Assembly: GCA_001941045.1 (NCBI GenBank)
Contig: MSHD01000054.1
Location: forward strand, 13,617 to 75,389
DNA length: 61,773 bases
Direction: 5' to 3'
Source: Lachnospiraceae bacterium Zagget2
GTDB taxonomy: Bacteria > Bacillota > Clostridia > Lachnospirales > Lachnospiraceae
Below the pieces are notes generated by a model. It worked only from the letters and a program-made list of their open reading frames with translations, had not been told where the DNA came from and did not search any database. Of the stretch, positions 7,818 to 16,930 are shown one piece after another; the first letter of the stretch is position 1; each line of letters opens with the position of its first letter. Both the position numbers and the translations under genes were made by a program.

Positions 7818-8441
7818 ATGAAAATTTTATGTTTTGGAGATTCGAACACCTGGGGCTATAACCCCGAAGACGGTCATCGGCTCGCGAAGCCCTGGACCGT
7901 TGTGCTGCAGGAGCTGCTGCCTGCCGATAAGATACTGACGGACGGGATGTGTGGCAGGACAGCTCAGGGTACGCTACCGACAATCTCCGGTTCAGACGGA
8001 CAGAAGGCTTTTTTCCGGAGATATACGAACGACTCCTTCCGCGCAGACTGGCTTGTCCTCATGCTTGGGAGCAACGATATGACGAACTGCTTTACTGACC
8101 ATGAGGTCGAAGATATCGCCCGGGCGTTACGCCGCTATATCAGGGCATTCCGCGAGGTTCCCGCACATGCAGGCGCCGGCATCCTCGTCATTGCGCCGCC
8201 GCCCATCGGAAGCGCCGTTCTGACGCATCCGATGTTCGGAGAATTCTTTGACGAGCATTCTATAGAGAAATCAAGGCAGTTCGCAGCTGTCCTTGAAAAA
8301 ATGACCGCGGAGGAACAGGTCTCCTTCCTCGACGCGGCCGATATCGTGCAGCCGTCGCAGATCGACGGCCTGCACCTCACCGAACCGGAGCACCGAAAAC
8401 TCGCCGAAGCTGTCTGCCATATTCTGAATCAGAACATCTGA
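7818..8441 (+). CDS. SGNH/GDSL-family hydrolase or esterase (207 aa)
   Basis: The SGNH fold blocks are visible: CFGDSNTWGY (nucleophile Ser, residues 5-14), a Gly block near LTDGMCGRT, LMLGSNDM (Asn block) and DGLHLT near the C-terminus (Asp and His of the triad). Family members hydrolyse acetyl or other ester bonds, often on carbohydrates. No signal peptide is visible, so it is probably cytoplasmic. Its 3' end overlaps the convergent FGGY kinase gene by 13 bp. AGAAGG precedes the ATG at 7818; the frame is open further upstream but without a ribosome site. The place next to deoxyhexose genes suggests deacetylation of an imported sugar, which is inference. Confidence 0.82.
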   Translation: MKILCFGDSNTWGYNPEDGHRLAKPWTVVLQELLPADKILTDGMCGRTAQGTLPTISGSDGQKAFFRRYTNDSFRADWLVLMLGSNDMTNCFTDHEVEDIARALRRYIRAFREVPAHAGAGILVIAPPPIGSAVLTHPMFGEFFDEHSIEKSRQFAAVLEKMTAEEQVSFLDAADIVQPSQIDGLHLTEPEHRKLAEAVCHILNQNI

Positions 8442-9913
8442 TAAATCGGTTCCAGTGCGTGATAGGCTGCGTCAAACGCGGCCTTTCTCTTCTCGTAGAC
8501 CGCCTGATTTTCCGCATTCGGACGGAATTCTTTCTGAAAATGGAGGAATTCTGAAATCGCGCCGAAGTCCGGGTAAACGCCCGCGCCAACTCCCGCGATC
8601 ACGGCCGCTGCAATGGAAGTAGCCTCCTCCACATGGTCCGGCGTCCGCATCGTGCAGTTCAGCACATCCGAGAGAATCTGGCAGACAATATCGCCCTTCG
8701 CTCCTCCTCCAGTCAGGATCATGGAATCCGCCGTCAGGTATCTCCGATACGCTTTCAGAATCAGCTCCATATTATAAGCCACGCCTTCGATGACCGCGCG
8801 GACATAGTCATTCCGGTCATGCTGCATCTTGATACCAAGGAAGGAACCGCTCGTGTGCTCATTCCAGCGCGGGCTGCGCTCTCCGAGCATATAAGGCAAA
8901 AAGACAAGGCCATTGGATCCGGCCGGAGAAGCCTCAATCATATGATTCAGCTCTGTGTAGGGCCTGCCCGGCTCCAGAAGCTTCCGGATATAAGAGTAGG
9001 AGCTCCCGGCCGCCTGCATCGTACCGCAGGGCGCATAGAAGCCGGGAATCACGCTTGCGAAGCAGAAGAAAATCCGCTCCTCATCCAGAAACTTTTTTGA
9101 AGTCGTGCCGCCAATCCAGGCAGAGGTGCCGAAGGTCAGATACAGTTTCTGATCCTCGATGCAGCCCGCGCCGACTGCCGCACAGGGGCCGTCACCGCCG
9201 CCGCAGATTACCGGAGTTCCCTCTTTCAGACCGGTGAGAGCAGCGGCTTCTTTCGTCACATAGCCCGCAACATCGGTGGAACGGCGAAGCTCCGGGAAGA
9301 TCTCCCGCGAGATACCAGCCGCCGAGAGAATCTCATCCGACCAGTCCATCGTATCCAGATCAAGCGCATTTGTCCCGGATGCGTCAGAATAATCCGTGAC
9401 AAAATTTCCGGTCAGCTTCATCAGAATATAATCCTTCGCAACCAGCGTTTTATATGCCTTTCCATAGACCTCCGGTTCGTTCTCTTTCAGCCACATCAGC
9501 TTCTCCAGCGTGTAACCCGGGCTGAGTCTCTGACCGGTAATCTCATACATGCGATCAAAGCCCACCTCCCGATCGAGAAAATTGACCTGCTTTCCGGAAC
9601 GCTGATCCGCCCAGATGATCGCGGGGCGAAGCGGCACGCCGTCCTGATCTACCAGCAGGCAGCCCTGCATCTGCCCGGAGAAGGAAACCGCAAGCACGTC
9701 GCGCTCTCCTTCCGGAAGATACTCCAGCACCTTTTTGGTGGAGCCGCAGACTGCTCTCCACCAGTCATCCGGGTTCTGCTCCGCGGAATTTTCCCCGAAG
9801 AAATGAACATCATAGGGCCAGGTACAGCTCGTGACCAGCTCACCCGCCGTTGTAAAAAGCGTAGCCTTATTTCCGGATGTGCCAAGATCATGCGCGATCA
9901 GATACTGCGCCAT
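8429..9913 (-). CDS. FGGY-family carbohydrate kinase, XylB-like (494 aa)
   Basis: ATP-dependent sugar kinase with two actin-like domains. The N-terminal phosphate-1 block HDLGTSGNKATLF is present, with WWRA, SGQMQG and the substrate-loop IIWADQRS near residue 90. The C-terminal phosphate-2 block LTFGTSAWIGGT and adenosine block MILTGGGAKGD are present. It resembles xylulokinases most closely, but FGGY specificity is hard to read from sequence. Next to a RhaB-like kinase, FucU and fucI it may phosphorylate L-fuculose or a related ketose. Two adjacent ATGs (9916, 9913) follow AGGAGGA; the second has better spacing. It is the last gene of operon A, with 12 bp between it and the RhaB-like gene. 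Confidence 0.85.
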   Translation of the reverse strand: MAQYLIAHDLGTSGNKATLFTTAGELVTSCTWPYDVHFFGENSAEQNPDDWWRAVCGSTKKVLEYLPEGERDVLAVSFSGQMQGCLLVDQDGVPLRPAIIWADQRSGKQVNFLDREVGFDRMYEITGQRLSPGYTLEKLMWLKENEPEVYGKAYKTLVAKDYILMKLTGNFVTDYSDASGTNALDLDTMDWSDEILSAAGISREIFPELRRSTDVAGYVTKEAAALTGLKEGTPVICGGGDGPCAAVGAGCIEDQKLYLTFGTSAWIGGTTSKKFLDEERIFFCFASVIPGFYAPCGTMQAAGSSYSYIRKLLEPGRPYTELNHMIEASPAGSNGLVFLPYMLGERSPRWNEHTSGSFLGIKMQHDRNDYVRAVIEGVAYNMELILKAYRRYLTADSMILTGGGAKGDIVCQILSDVLNCTMRTPDHVEEATSIAAAVIAGVGAGVYPDFGAISEFLHFQKEFRPNAENQAVYEKRKAAFDAAYHALEPIYQMF

Positions 9914-9928
9914 CATTCTTCCTCCTGT

Positions 9929-11326
9929 CTACTCATAAATCTGAATGTCAAAAGACTGTGCCACACAGGTTCTCGCCTGCTTAAGATCCATAAACTCCCC
10001 TTCCCGGATCATCTGCGCCAGAATGCTCCCGATCGCGGTAGCCTCACCGGGTCCTGCATAGACCGGAATCCCTGTAAATTTCGCTGTCAGCTCATTCAGA
10101 TAACCGGCATTGGAACCACCGCCGATGATATGGATACGGTCGTAGGTCTTTCCGGTCAGCTTTTCGATCTCCTGTAGTTTCTCCGCGTAGCACTTTGCAA
10201 GGCTGTTGTAGACGACCGCCGCAAGCTCGCCGAGCGTCTCCGGTACGACCTGTCCGCTCTTCCGGCAATAATCTTTGATCGCCTCCACCATGCTGTCCGG
10301 CGAAAGGAAACTGTCGTCCTGGCACTCCACCGTCGTCTGAATCGTCTCCTTCGCGGCCAGAGCACAGAGTTCTCCATATGACATCTCCGGCGCCAGCTCC
10401 CCGCGCACCGACTGGATCATCCACAAACCCATAATATTGGTAAGGTAAGTGATCCGCCCGTTATAGCCGCCCTCGTTGGTAAAGTTCGCCGCCATACTCG
10501 CTTTCGAGCAGTCCGGCTGGGCCCGCTCGACGCCCATCAGGGACCAGGTGCCGGAGCTGATATAGCAGACATCCGCCTCGTTCGTCGGAATTGCCATAAC
10601 TGCGGAGGCCGTGTCATGCGTCGGCGGCACGATTACCTCGCAGCTGTAACCGACCAGCTTCTGTACTTCTTCTGTCAACGTGCCGACCACACTGCCCGGC
10701 ATATGAATCTTCTGGAACATCTTTTTGTTATAGCCCAGGCGCTCGATCAGCTCATAATCCCAGTCGCGCGCATTCGGATCGAGGAGCTGACTCGAAGTCG
10801 CTTCCGAATATTCCTGCACCTTGTTTCCACAGAGACGGAAATGGAAATAATCCGGCATCATCAGCATCGCCGCGGCGCGCTCCATCAGTTCCGGAGTCTG
10901 TTTTTTCACTGCCATCAGCTGGTAAATCGTATTGTAGATCGCCTTCTGAATGCCGGTGCGTCCGTAGAGTTCCTCCTCGCTGATAACCTTATAGACTTCC
11001 TCATCCATCCCGTCAGTCCGGTGATCCCGATAACCTACCGTCTTTCCAAGAATCTGATCCTTCTCATCCAGAAGCACAAAGTCAACGCCCCAGGTGTCAA
11101 CTCCGACGCTCTCCGGTATCTTTCCGATCTCCGCACATTTCTTCATTCCTGTGATGATCTCGCGGAACAGGCGCTCCACATCCCAGCACAGAGAACCATC
11201 TATTTTCCCCATGCCGTTCCAGAAGCGATACACTTCCTCCAGCACTATTTTCCCATTTTCAATACTCCCCAGAATGTGACGCCCGCTCGAAGCGCCGATA
11301 TCGACTGCCAGAAAATATTTCTGCAT
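9929..11326 (-). CDS. rhaB: Rhamnulokinase-like FGGY kinase (465 aa)
   Basis: Starts with the FGGY phosphate-1 block AVDIGASSGRHILG. It contains the rhamnulokinase-type blocks VGVDTWGVDFVLLD, YRDHRTDGM, PDYFHFRLCG, THDTASAV, CYISSGTWSLMGVE and the adenosine block HIIGGGSNAGYL. Length is normal. RhaB phosphorylates L-rhamnulose at O-1, and related enzymes in gut Firmicutes act on L-fuculose. The neighbours FucU and FucI make either substrate possible. AAGGGGGAAG precedes the ATG. A strong hairpin lies between it and fucU. Confidence 0.85.
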   Translation of the reverse strand: MQKYFLAVDIGASSGRHILGSIENGKIVLEEVYRFWNGMGKIDGSLCWDVERLFREIITGMKKCAEIGKIPESVGVDTWGVDFVLLDEKDQILGKTVGYRDHRTDGMDEEVYKVISEEELYGRTGIQKAIYNTIYQLMAVKKQTPELMERAAAMLMMPDYFHFRLCGNKVQEYSEATSSQLLDPNARDWDYELIERLGYNKKMFQKIHMPGSVVGTLTEEVQKLVGYSCEVIVPPTHDTASAVMAIPTNEADVCYISSGTWSLMGVERAQPDCSKASMAANFTNEGGYNGRITYLTNIMGLWMIQSVRGELAPEMSYGELCALAAKETIQTTVECQDDSFLSPDSMVEAIKDYCRKSGQVVPETLGELAAVVYNSLAKCYAEKLQEIEKLTGKTYDRIHIIGGGSNAGYLNELTAKFTGIPVYAGPGEATAIGSILAQMIREGEFMDLKQARTCVAQSFDIQIYE

Positions 11327-11351
11327 CTGGTCTTCCCCCTTATTCTGTATT

Positions 11352-11380
11352 CAGCCATACATCCGCCGGACGTATGGCTG
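11352..11380 (-). repeat. Intercistronic hairpin between fucU and the RhaB-like gene
   Basis: Arms CAGCCATAC (11352-11360) and GTATGGCTG (11372-11380) with inner TCC-GCC-GGA. No U-run follows on the minus strand, so it is more likely an mRNA-stabilising or processing hairpin than a terminator. Confidence 0.6.
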
Positions 11381-11387
11381 TCCCATA

Positions 11388-11828
11388 TTATTCTGTTACA
11401 ACGCCCTTCTGCAGCATGATATTTGCATAAAGTGCGGATTCACCCGTCGCAATAATCGCATAAACAGTCTTCGCCTCATCATAGAATGCGAAGCGCTCAA
11501 TGTTGCCGAAGGCTGCCGCCCCGCGGCTGTCGTATTTACTGACGATTTCCTTGTAGGTATCCCAGATCGGCGTCTCAACCTTATCCCCCGGCATAACTTC
11601 CATCAGATTCACCGGATGCTCTACATAAGTATCCAGCGGGAAAAGCTGAAGGATCGCGTCCAGAATCTCCGGCACGCCGTGTCCGTCGCAGCGGATCACG
11701 ATCGCGTCCTTACCCATGGATTCCGCCGGGAAATTGCCGTCGGAAATCACAAGTCTGTCTCCATGTCCCATCTCATCCAGAACCATCAGAAGTTCCGGCG
11801 AAAGAATTTTCGGAATTCCTTTTAACAT
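11388..11828 (-). CDS. fucU: L-fucose mutarotase (FucU/RbsD family), 146 aa
   Basis: Interconverts the alpha and beta anomers of L-fucose so that FucI receives its preferred form. FucU hallmarks: GHGDRLVISDGNFPAES near residue 22 and the C-terminal block Y.IIATGE.ALYANIMLQKGV. RbsD is the nearest relative, but the ATGE.A.YAN block points to FucU. An in-frame start 45 bp upstream lacks a ribosome site; GAGGTG lies 6 bp before the ATG at 11828. It follows the binding-protein gene of operon A, tying that importer to fucose. Confidence 0.88.
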   Translation of the reverse strand: MLKGIPKILSPELLMVLDEMGHGDRLVISDGNFPAESMGKDAIVIRCDGHGVPEILDAILQLFPLDTYVEHPVNLMEVMPGDKVETPIWDTYKEIVSKYDSRGAAAFGNIERFAFYDEAKTVYAIIATGESALYANIMLQKGVVTE

Positions 11829-11850
11829 TGCATTCACCTCGTTATTCAGG

Positions 11851-11882
11851 AAACGGGACACACCACAAGGCATATCCCGTTT
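11851..11882 (-). repeat. Hairpin after the operon A binding-protein gene
   Basis: Arms AAACGGGA (11851-11858) and TCCCGTTT (11875-11882) with a 16-nt loop, between the binding-protein stop and the fucU ribosome site. Only a weak T-run follows on the minus strand. It could stabilise the binding-protein mRNA or attenuate downstream genes. Confidence 0.55.
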
Positions 11883-11920
11883 GATTTTTGTGTCTTTTCA
11901 GACTTTAGAACAGGTAATGA

Positions 11921-13084
11921 TTAGTCGTACAGGTTCTGTGCGATCTCCTCGTCCTCCATGTTCTCAGCCGTATACCACTGGCAGCCCGTGTCGACATCTT
12001 CGACTTCCTCGCCGTTCGCCACAGCAACAAGCAGCTCTACCAGGGTCTCGCCCATCGCAACCGGAGCCTGCGTGATGGCGCCAAGGAAGGTGCCGTCCGC
12101 AACAGCGGCCTTCAGGGAAGCGCCGGAGTCAAAGCCAGCCGCAATGATGTCATCCTCGCCGGTACCCAGAACGCCAAGGTTGTCGTTCGCAGTGATGATC
12201 GCGTTCGCGCTGTGCTCATTGGAGCCGTAGATCGCGATGGTATCTTCCTTGTTCATCAGTGTGGTCGCATCGGTAGCAGAAAGCTCAGAGGTAACGCTCG
12301 CCGGCACCAGGGTCTCGATGATCACGTCAGCACTGTCATCTGCCTCCAGAACGGAGTCCGTGATGTATCTCTCATTGGAGCTGCTGGCCATGCCAACGGT
12401 CTTGCCGTCTGCCTCTGCAAGCTCAGCCATCTTGTCGATGAAGCCAAGGCCACGATTGACAACGGACTCAGAGGTCGCATCCTGCGCCACAACGCCAATA
12501 CGGACGCTGCCGTCAGCATTCGCAATCCTGTCCGCGATCGCCTCGTAGACCATCTCAGCAGCAAGCTCACCAGCCGCATAGTTGTCCGTCGAGCAGTTCG
12601 CATACACAGAGCCCTCCGGAGCATCCGGAACGCCAGAGTCAAAACCGATCACCGGGATGCTTGCCGCAGCTGCCTGCTCAAGCAGATCATACACAGCGGA
12701 GGTATCAAGAGCCGCCAGGCCGATCGCGCTCGGATTTGCATCCAGAGCAGCCTGAAGCTCGGTCACCTGTACCTGAATGTCAGACTCGCTGTCCGGGCCA
12801 ACAAAGTTCACGGTCACGCCAAGCTCTTCCGCCTTGTTGTTCACGCCCTTCAGCACTGCCTGCCAGTACTGATGCTGCAGACCCTTCGATACGATCTCAA
12901 GGGTGATGCTGCTGTTGTCAACCGCCTCAGCAGTCTCTTCCTCGGCCGCCTCAGTCTCTTCAGTCTCTTCCTCAGCCGCTTCCTCGGTCTCCGTCGTCGA
13001 CGAAGAAGACGAGCTTCCGCAGCCGGACAGCAGAGTGGCTACCATAGCCGTGCTCAACAACGCTGCCAACAGTTTCTTTTTCAT
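11921..13084 (-). CDS. Sugar ABC transporter substrate-binding lipoprotein (387 aa)
   Basis: Captures sugar outside the membrane for the permeases and ATPase encoded just upstream in transcription order. A lipoprotein signal ends in LLSGC (Cys near 22), followed by an acidic Ser/Thr/Glu linker to about residue 55. The periplasmic-binding-protein type 1 (ribose/galactose class) fold follows, with FDSGVPD near 150 and AAGFDSGASLKAAV near 315. AAAGGAGG precedes the ATG. The ligand is inferred as L-fucose or a related deoxyhexose from fucU immediately downstream. Confidence 0.9.
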   Translation of the reverse strand: MKKKLLAALLSTAMVATLLSGCGSSSSSSTTETEEAAEEETEETEAAEEETAEAVDNSSITLEIVSKGLQHQYWQAVLKGVNNKAEELGVTVNFVGPDSESDIQVQVTELQAALDANPSAIGLAALDTSAVYDLLEQAAAASIPVIGFDSGVPDAPEGSVYANCSTDNYAAGELAAEMVYEAIADRIANADGSVRIGVVAQDATSESVVNRGLGFIDKMAELAEADGKTVGMASSSNERYITDSVLEADDSADVIIETLVPASVTSELSATDATTLMNKEDTIAIYGSNEHSANAIITANDNLGVLGTGEDDIIAAGFDSGASLKAAVADGTFLGAITQAPVAMGETLVELLVAVANGEEVEDVDTGCQWYTAENMEDEEIAQNLYD

Positions 13085-13155
13085 GTTTCTTTCCTCCTTT
13101 AATTTTTCCCATCTGGGATATTTTATGTAAACTTTCTCTCGAAAGTCGACACCTG

Positions 13156-14157
13156 TTATGCCAGTCTCTTATTCTTCAGCACATCGATATAAACTGCAAC
13201 GATCAACACCAGACCGATAATAATCTGCTGGTAGTTCGCCTGAATTCCTATAAAGGGCAGACCCGTCTGAAGCACCGACATGATGAACACACCGAGGATG
13301 GTTCCTGCTATGCTTCCGGAACCGCCGCTCATCGATGTACCGCCGATGATCGCGCCGCCGATTGCATTCAGTTCGATACCGCCGCCACCGCTCGGAGCCA
13401 TGGACTGGAATGCAGAACTGTATGCCAGGCCGGCCAGACCGGTCATCAGGCCGCAGATGATGTAGGCAAGCATCTGATAATTCGCTACATTCACGCCGGA
13501 AAGACGTGCGGCCTCCTTATTGCTGCCAATTGCGATGATATAGCGCCCCGCCTTCGTCCTATTGAGGAGGAGGCTCAGCAAAATCGCCAGCAGGATCACC
13601 CACACCAGTCCAAGCGGAAACTTCGTGTCGCCAATCGTAATCTTGAAAATCTTACGCGTCCAGCCGTTCGCCACATTCGCCGCCGGCCAGGTCACGCTCG
13701 TACTGTTTGTCGCGATTGCACCAAGTCCGCGGACAATCATCATTGTACATAACGTCGCCAGAAAGGGTGCATGTCCGCCCCTTGAGACGATCAGACCATT
13801 TACCGTTCCCATGATCAGGCCGCAGCCCAACGTCACAAGAATACCAACAATAACCGGCATACCCATATGAGTGATCAGATAGCCGCCGATGATCGCATAG
13901 CAGAACATACCGGTACCGATCGAGAGATCGACACCTCCTGTAATCAGGCAGAACGTAACACCCATGCCTAAGAAAGCCAGGTAATATGTATAGTCCAGAA
14001 TACTCAGAACAGTCGAGTACTTCCGGAAAGACGGGCTCATCGCGCAGAAGAATACAATCAGGAGAATCAGAACCAGCAGGACTACAATCTTCTGTACGCC
14101 GACTGCTCTCACGAGCGGATTGTTTGTAAATGCGTTTCCTTTTTTCTTGTCTGTCAT
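13156..14157 (-). CDS. Sugar ABC transporter permease, RbsC family (333 aa)
   Basis: Hydrophobic protein with about eight to ten membrane segments and the family motif GVDLSIG near residue 90 (ITGGVDLSIGTGM). The coupling region AIGSNKEAARLSGVNV and a C-terminal GGAIIGGTSMSGG are typical of ribose-type permeases (BPD_transp_2). An in-frame GTG 12 bp upstream falls inside the AGGAGGTGG ribosome site, so the ATG at 14157 is chosen. It follows the ATPase gene almost without a gap. It differs clearly from the other permease of this operon, so the channel may be a heterodimer. Confidence 0.9.
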   Translation of the reverse strand: MTDKKKGNAFTNNPLVRAVGVQKIVVLLVLILLIVFFCAMSPSFRKYSTVLSILDYTYYLAFLGMGVTFCLITGGVDLSIGTGMFCYAIIGGYLITHMGMPVIVGILVTLGCGLIMGTVNGLIVSRGGHAPFLATLCTMMIVRGLGAIATNSTSVTWPAANVANGWTRKIFKITIGDTKFPLGLVWVILLAILLSLLLNRTKAGRYIIAIGSNKEAARLSGVNVANYQMLAYIICGLMTGLAGLAYSSAFQSMAPSGGGGIELNAIGGAIIGGTSMSGGSGSIAGTILGVFIMSVLQTGLPFIGIQANYQQIIIGLVLIVAVYIDVLKNKRLA

Positions 14158-14172
14158 GGTTTCTTCCACCTC

Positions 14173-15666
14173 CTAATTCCTGAGCGTCGCCGCATGCATG
14201 ATCTTTTCCTGTGTGGCTTCTTCGATACCCAGTTCCCCGGTCTTCTTTCCTTCACACATGACCACGATCCGGTCGCTCATTCTGAGGATTTCCGTCATCT
14301 CTGAAGAAATCATGATGATTGATTTACCCTCTGCTGCCAGTTTATTCATCAGCGTATAGATCTCACTCTTCGCGCCAACGTCAATACCGCGGGTCGGCTC
14401 GTCGAAAATCAGGATGTCACAGTTCCGCACCAGCCACTTCGCGATGACGACCTTCTGCTGGTTTCCTCCGGAAAGATTGACAACCAGCTGGTCGACGCCC
14501 GGCGTCTTGGTATTCAATGCGTCCACATACTCCTGCGCCGCCTCGTTCTCCTTCTTCTTGTCAATGAAAATGCCCTTCATGAAGCGTTCGAGGGAGGCCA
14601 TCGTAGAGTTCTCCGCGATCGTCTTGTCGACGACGATACCATAACGCTTGCGGTCCTCCGAGAGATAACCGATGCCGTTTCTGACAGCATCCTGCGGCTT
14701 TTTGATATCCACCTTTTTGCCATTGATATAGACATCGCCGCTGTCCTTTGGATCTGCGCCGAACAATGCTCTCGCCGTCTCGGTACGTCCGGCTCCCATC
14801 AGGCCTGAGAAGCCGAGGATTTCGCCTTTTCTCAACTCGAAACTGACATCTCGCACCATGCGGCCTGCGTTCAGATGTTCCACCTTCAGCACGACCGGTG
14901 CGTCCGGAGCAACAGCGCTCTCGGTCTTCGGCTCCTCATAGATGACACGTCCGACCATCATGTTGATGATGTCGTCCTTCGTACAGTCTTCTGTGATCAA
15001 CGTGCCGACATAACCGCCGTCTCGCATGACTGTTACACGGTCCGTGATCACCTTGATCTCATCCATACGGTGAGAGATGTAGACGATGCCGAGCTGCTTC
15101 TCGCGCAGGTCGCGGATGATCTTAAACAGTTCCTCGATCTCCGCCTCCGTCAGCGCCGCCGACGGCTCGTCAAAGATAATAACCTTTGCGTCATGGGAAA
15201 TCGCCTTCGCGATCTCACACATCTGCTGTTTTCCGACCGTCAGACGGCTCATCGTCTCCGTCGGGTCGATATCGATACCGAGGCGGTCGAACAGCTTTTT
15301 CGCCTCCTCGTTCATCTTCCTGTCATCGATGAGCTTTCCCTTCATGATCTCCCGACCGATGAAGATATTCTGTGCCACCGTCAGATGACCCATCATATTC
15401 AGCTCCTGATGGACAATCACAATACCGGCGTCCTGCGCCTCCCGCGGATTGGAAAACTCGACTTCCTTTCCTTCGTAGGTGATCGTTCCCTCGTCCTTTT
15501 TATAGATACCGGTCAGGACCTTCATCAGCGTTGACTTTCCGGCTCCGTTTTCACCCATCAGCGCGTGCACCTCGCCCTTACGGACTTCCAGATCTACATG
15601 ATCCAGCGCATGCACGCCGGGGAATGATTTATCGATGCCTTTCATGGTTAAAATTACGTCACCCAT
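14173..15666 (-). CDS. Sugar ABC transporter ATP-binding protein, RbsA/MglA type (497 aa)
   Basis: Two fused ATPase domains of the ribose class. Domain 1 has Walker A GENGAGKST near 37 and Walker B IIFDEPSAALT. Its signature position reads LTVGKQQM, typical of this class. Domain 2 has the signature LSGGNQQKVV and Walker B ILIFDEPTRGIDVGAK. As usual for RbsA, the domain 2 Walker A is replaced (GLMGAGRTE). AAGGAGAG precedes the ATG. It lies between two permease genes in operon A and powers import of the sugar bound by the lipoprotein at 11921-13084. Confidence 0.93.
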   Translation of the reverse strand: MGDVILTMKGIDKSFPGVHALDHVDLEVRKGEVHALMGENGAGKSTLMKVLTGIYKKDEGTITYEGKEVEFSNPREAQDAGIVIVHQELNMMGHLTVAQNIFIGREIMKGKLIDDRKMNEEAKKLFDRLGIDIDPTETMSRLTVGKQQMCEIAKAISHDAKVIIFDEPSAALTEAEIEELFKIIRDLREKQLGIVYISHRMDEIKVITDRVTVMRDGGYVGTLITEDCTKDDIINMMVGRVIYEEPKTESAVAPDAPVVLKVEHLNAGRMVRDVSFELRKGEILGFSGLMGAGRTETARALFGADPKDSGDVYINGKKVDIKKPQDAVRNGIGYLSEDRKRYGIVVDKTIAENSTMASLERFMKGIFIDKKKENEAAQEYVDALNTKTPGVDQLVVNLSGGNQQKVVIAKWLVRNCDILIFDEPTRGIDVGAKSEIYTLMNKLAAEGKSIIMISSEMTEILRMSDRIVVMCEGKKTGELGIEEATQEKIMHAATLRN

Positions 15667-15690
15667 ATCTGCTCTCCTTCCCCTTTCTGA

Positions 15691-16677
15691 TTAATTGCTT
15701 CTGCGACGGCTGCGCAGATCCGCGTACACCACCACCAGGACAATCAGTCCGGTGATCACATACTGATACTGACTCTGATAACCCATCGCGAGGATACCAA
15801 CCTGCAGAAGCGAGATGATTACAACACCGATCAGCGTACCGCCGATGGAAGCAACGCCGCCCGCCATCGAGGTACCTCCCATGACGCAGCCGGCAATCGC
15901 GTCGTTATTGAACGTGTCGCCGCCGCCCGGCAGAACCGTCGTATAAACCGTAACATAGAAGATCGCTGCAACTCCGGCCAGTGCGCCGCAGATAATATAA
16001 GCCAGCATCTCCCATTTCTTTGTATCAACACCGGAAAGCCTGACCGCCTCACGGTTGCTTCCGATGCAGAGTATGTAGCGTCCGATCCTTGTCTGGTTCA
16101 GCACGACCGCACAGATCGCGGCTCCCACAAAGAGAATGATGATACCCGTCGGAATCTCAACGCCACCTACCGTCCATTTCACCAGATTCTGGTACCAGCC
16201 GCCCGGCCAGCTGACGGACTGTGTCTTCGTGAATACACTGCCGACGCCCTTCGCGATCATCATGCTCGCCATCGATGTGATGAAAGACGGCAGGCCGCCA
16301 TACGCCACGAGAATACCATTGATACATCCGAAAATGATGCCCACCAGAATGCTGATCAGCAGGCAGGCTCCGATCGGCAGTCCGTTCTTCGTGAGAAGCT
16401 GTCCCGAAATCAGCGCCGCACAGTACATAACCGGGCCGATCGAGAAGTCGATCCCGCCAGTCGCGATCACGAAGGTGACGCCCAGAGACAAAAATCCCAG
16501 GAAATAAGCATAATTGAAAATGCTCACGATACGGGAATAGCTCAGGAATGTCGTGCCTGGTTTCATAATCGGGGTAAGAATGGCAAATAAAATAAACAGC
16601 AGTACCAGCACACAAAGCAGTACCAGGCTGTTAAATCCAATCTTTTTAACGATTGTATTGTTTCTGATCTTATCCAC
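15691..16677 (-). CDS. Sugar ABC transporter permease, RbsC family (328 aa)
   Basis: First gene of operon A. Multi-pass membrane protein with ATGGIDFSIGPVM (the GGIDxS motif), CIGSNREAVRLSGVDT in the coupling loop and GCVMGGTSMAGG near the C-terminus. It starts with GTG: AGGAGG lies 7 bp upstream of GTGGATAAG and no ATG is well placed. The leader from the predicted promoter is about 185 nt and includes a C10/G10 run. With the permease at 13156-14157 it likely forms a heteromeric channel. Confidence 0.9.
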   Translation of the reverse strand: MDKIRNNTIVKKIGFNSLVLLCVLVLLFILFAILTPIMKPGTTFLSYSRIVSIFNYAYFLGFLSLGVTFVIATGGIDFSIGPVMYCAALISGQLLTKNGLPIGACLLISILVGIIFGCINGILVAYGGLPSFITSMASMMIAKGVGSVFTKTQSVSWPGGWYQNLVKWTVGGVEIPTGIIILFVGAAICAVVLNQTRIGRYILCIGSNREAVRLSGVDTKKWEMLAYIICGALAGVAAIFYVTVYTTVLPGGGDTFNNDAIAGCVMGGTSMAGGVASIGGTLIGVVIISLLQVGILAMGYQSQYQYVITGLIVLVVVYADLRSRRRSN

Positions 16678-16794
16678 TTGTTTTCCTCCTGATTTCCTTG
16701 CATGGCCACATATAAGACCCTGTTTCCCGTTCCCGCGCCGTGTGCCACCGGCCAGCCACTTTTAAGTTCCGGCCAATGATACACGGTTACTGAT

Positions 16795-16804
16795 CCCCCC
16801 CCCC
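16795..16804. repeat. C10 homopolymer in the operon A leader
   Basis: Ten consecutive C on the plus strand (G10 in the transcript) lie between the operon A promoter and its first gene. Tracts of this length slip during replication, so the untranslated leader may vary in length. Confidence 0.85.
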
Positions 16805-16868
16805 AATCCGGAAACGGCAAAAATGCACATACAGCGGAGGTCACCAACCGGGAAACGTGAACAGGTAT

Positions 16869-16897
16869 ATTATACATGCATAACGCTTCCCTGTCAA
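16869..16897 (-). promoter_or_regulatory. Perfect sigma-A promoter of operon A
   Basis: On the minus strand TTGACA (16892-16897), exactly 17 bp, then TATAAT (16869-16874). Every consensus base is present. It lies 34 bp after the fucI stop, so importer, fucU and kinases can be expressed separately from fucI. Predicted start near 16862. Confidence 0.85.
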
Positions 16898-16930
16898 TGA
16901 ACCCCCGCGGCATGCACAGGAAACTAACAT

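Noticed and set aside
16875-16891. cre (CcpA) site within the operon A promoter spacer (GGGAAGCGTTATGC)
   Set aside because: Four mismatches to the cre pattern, including the outer TG and CA. Too weak to call.
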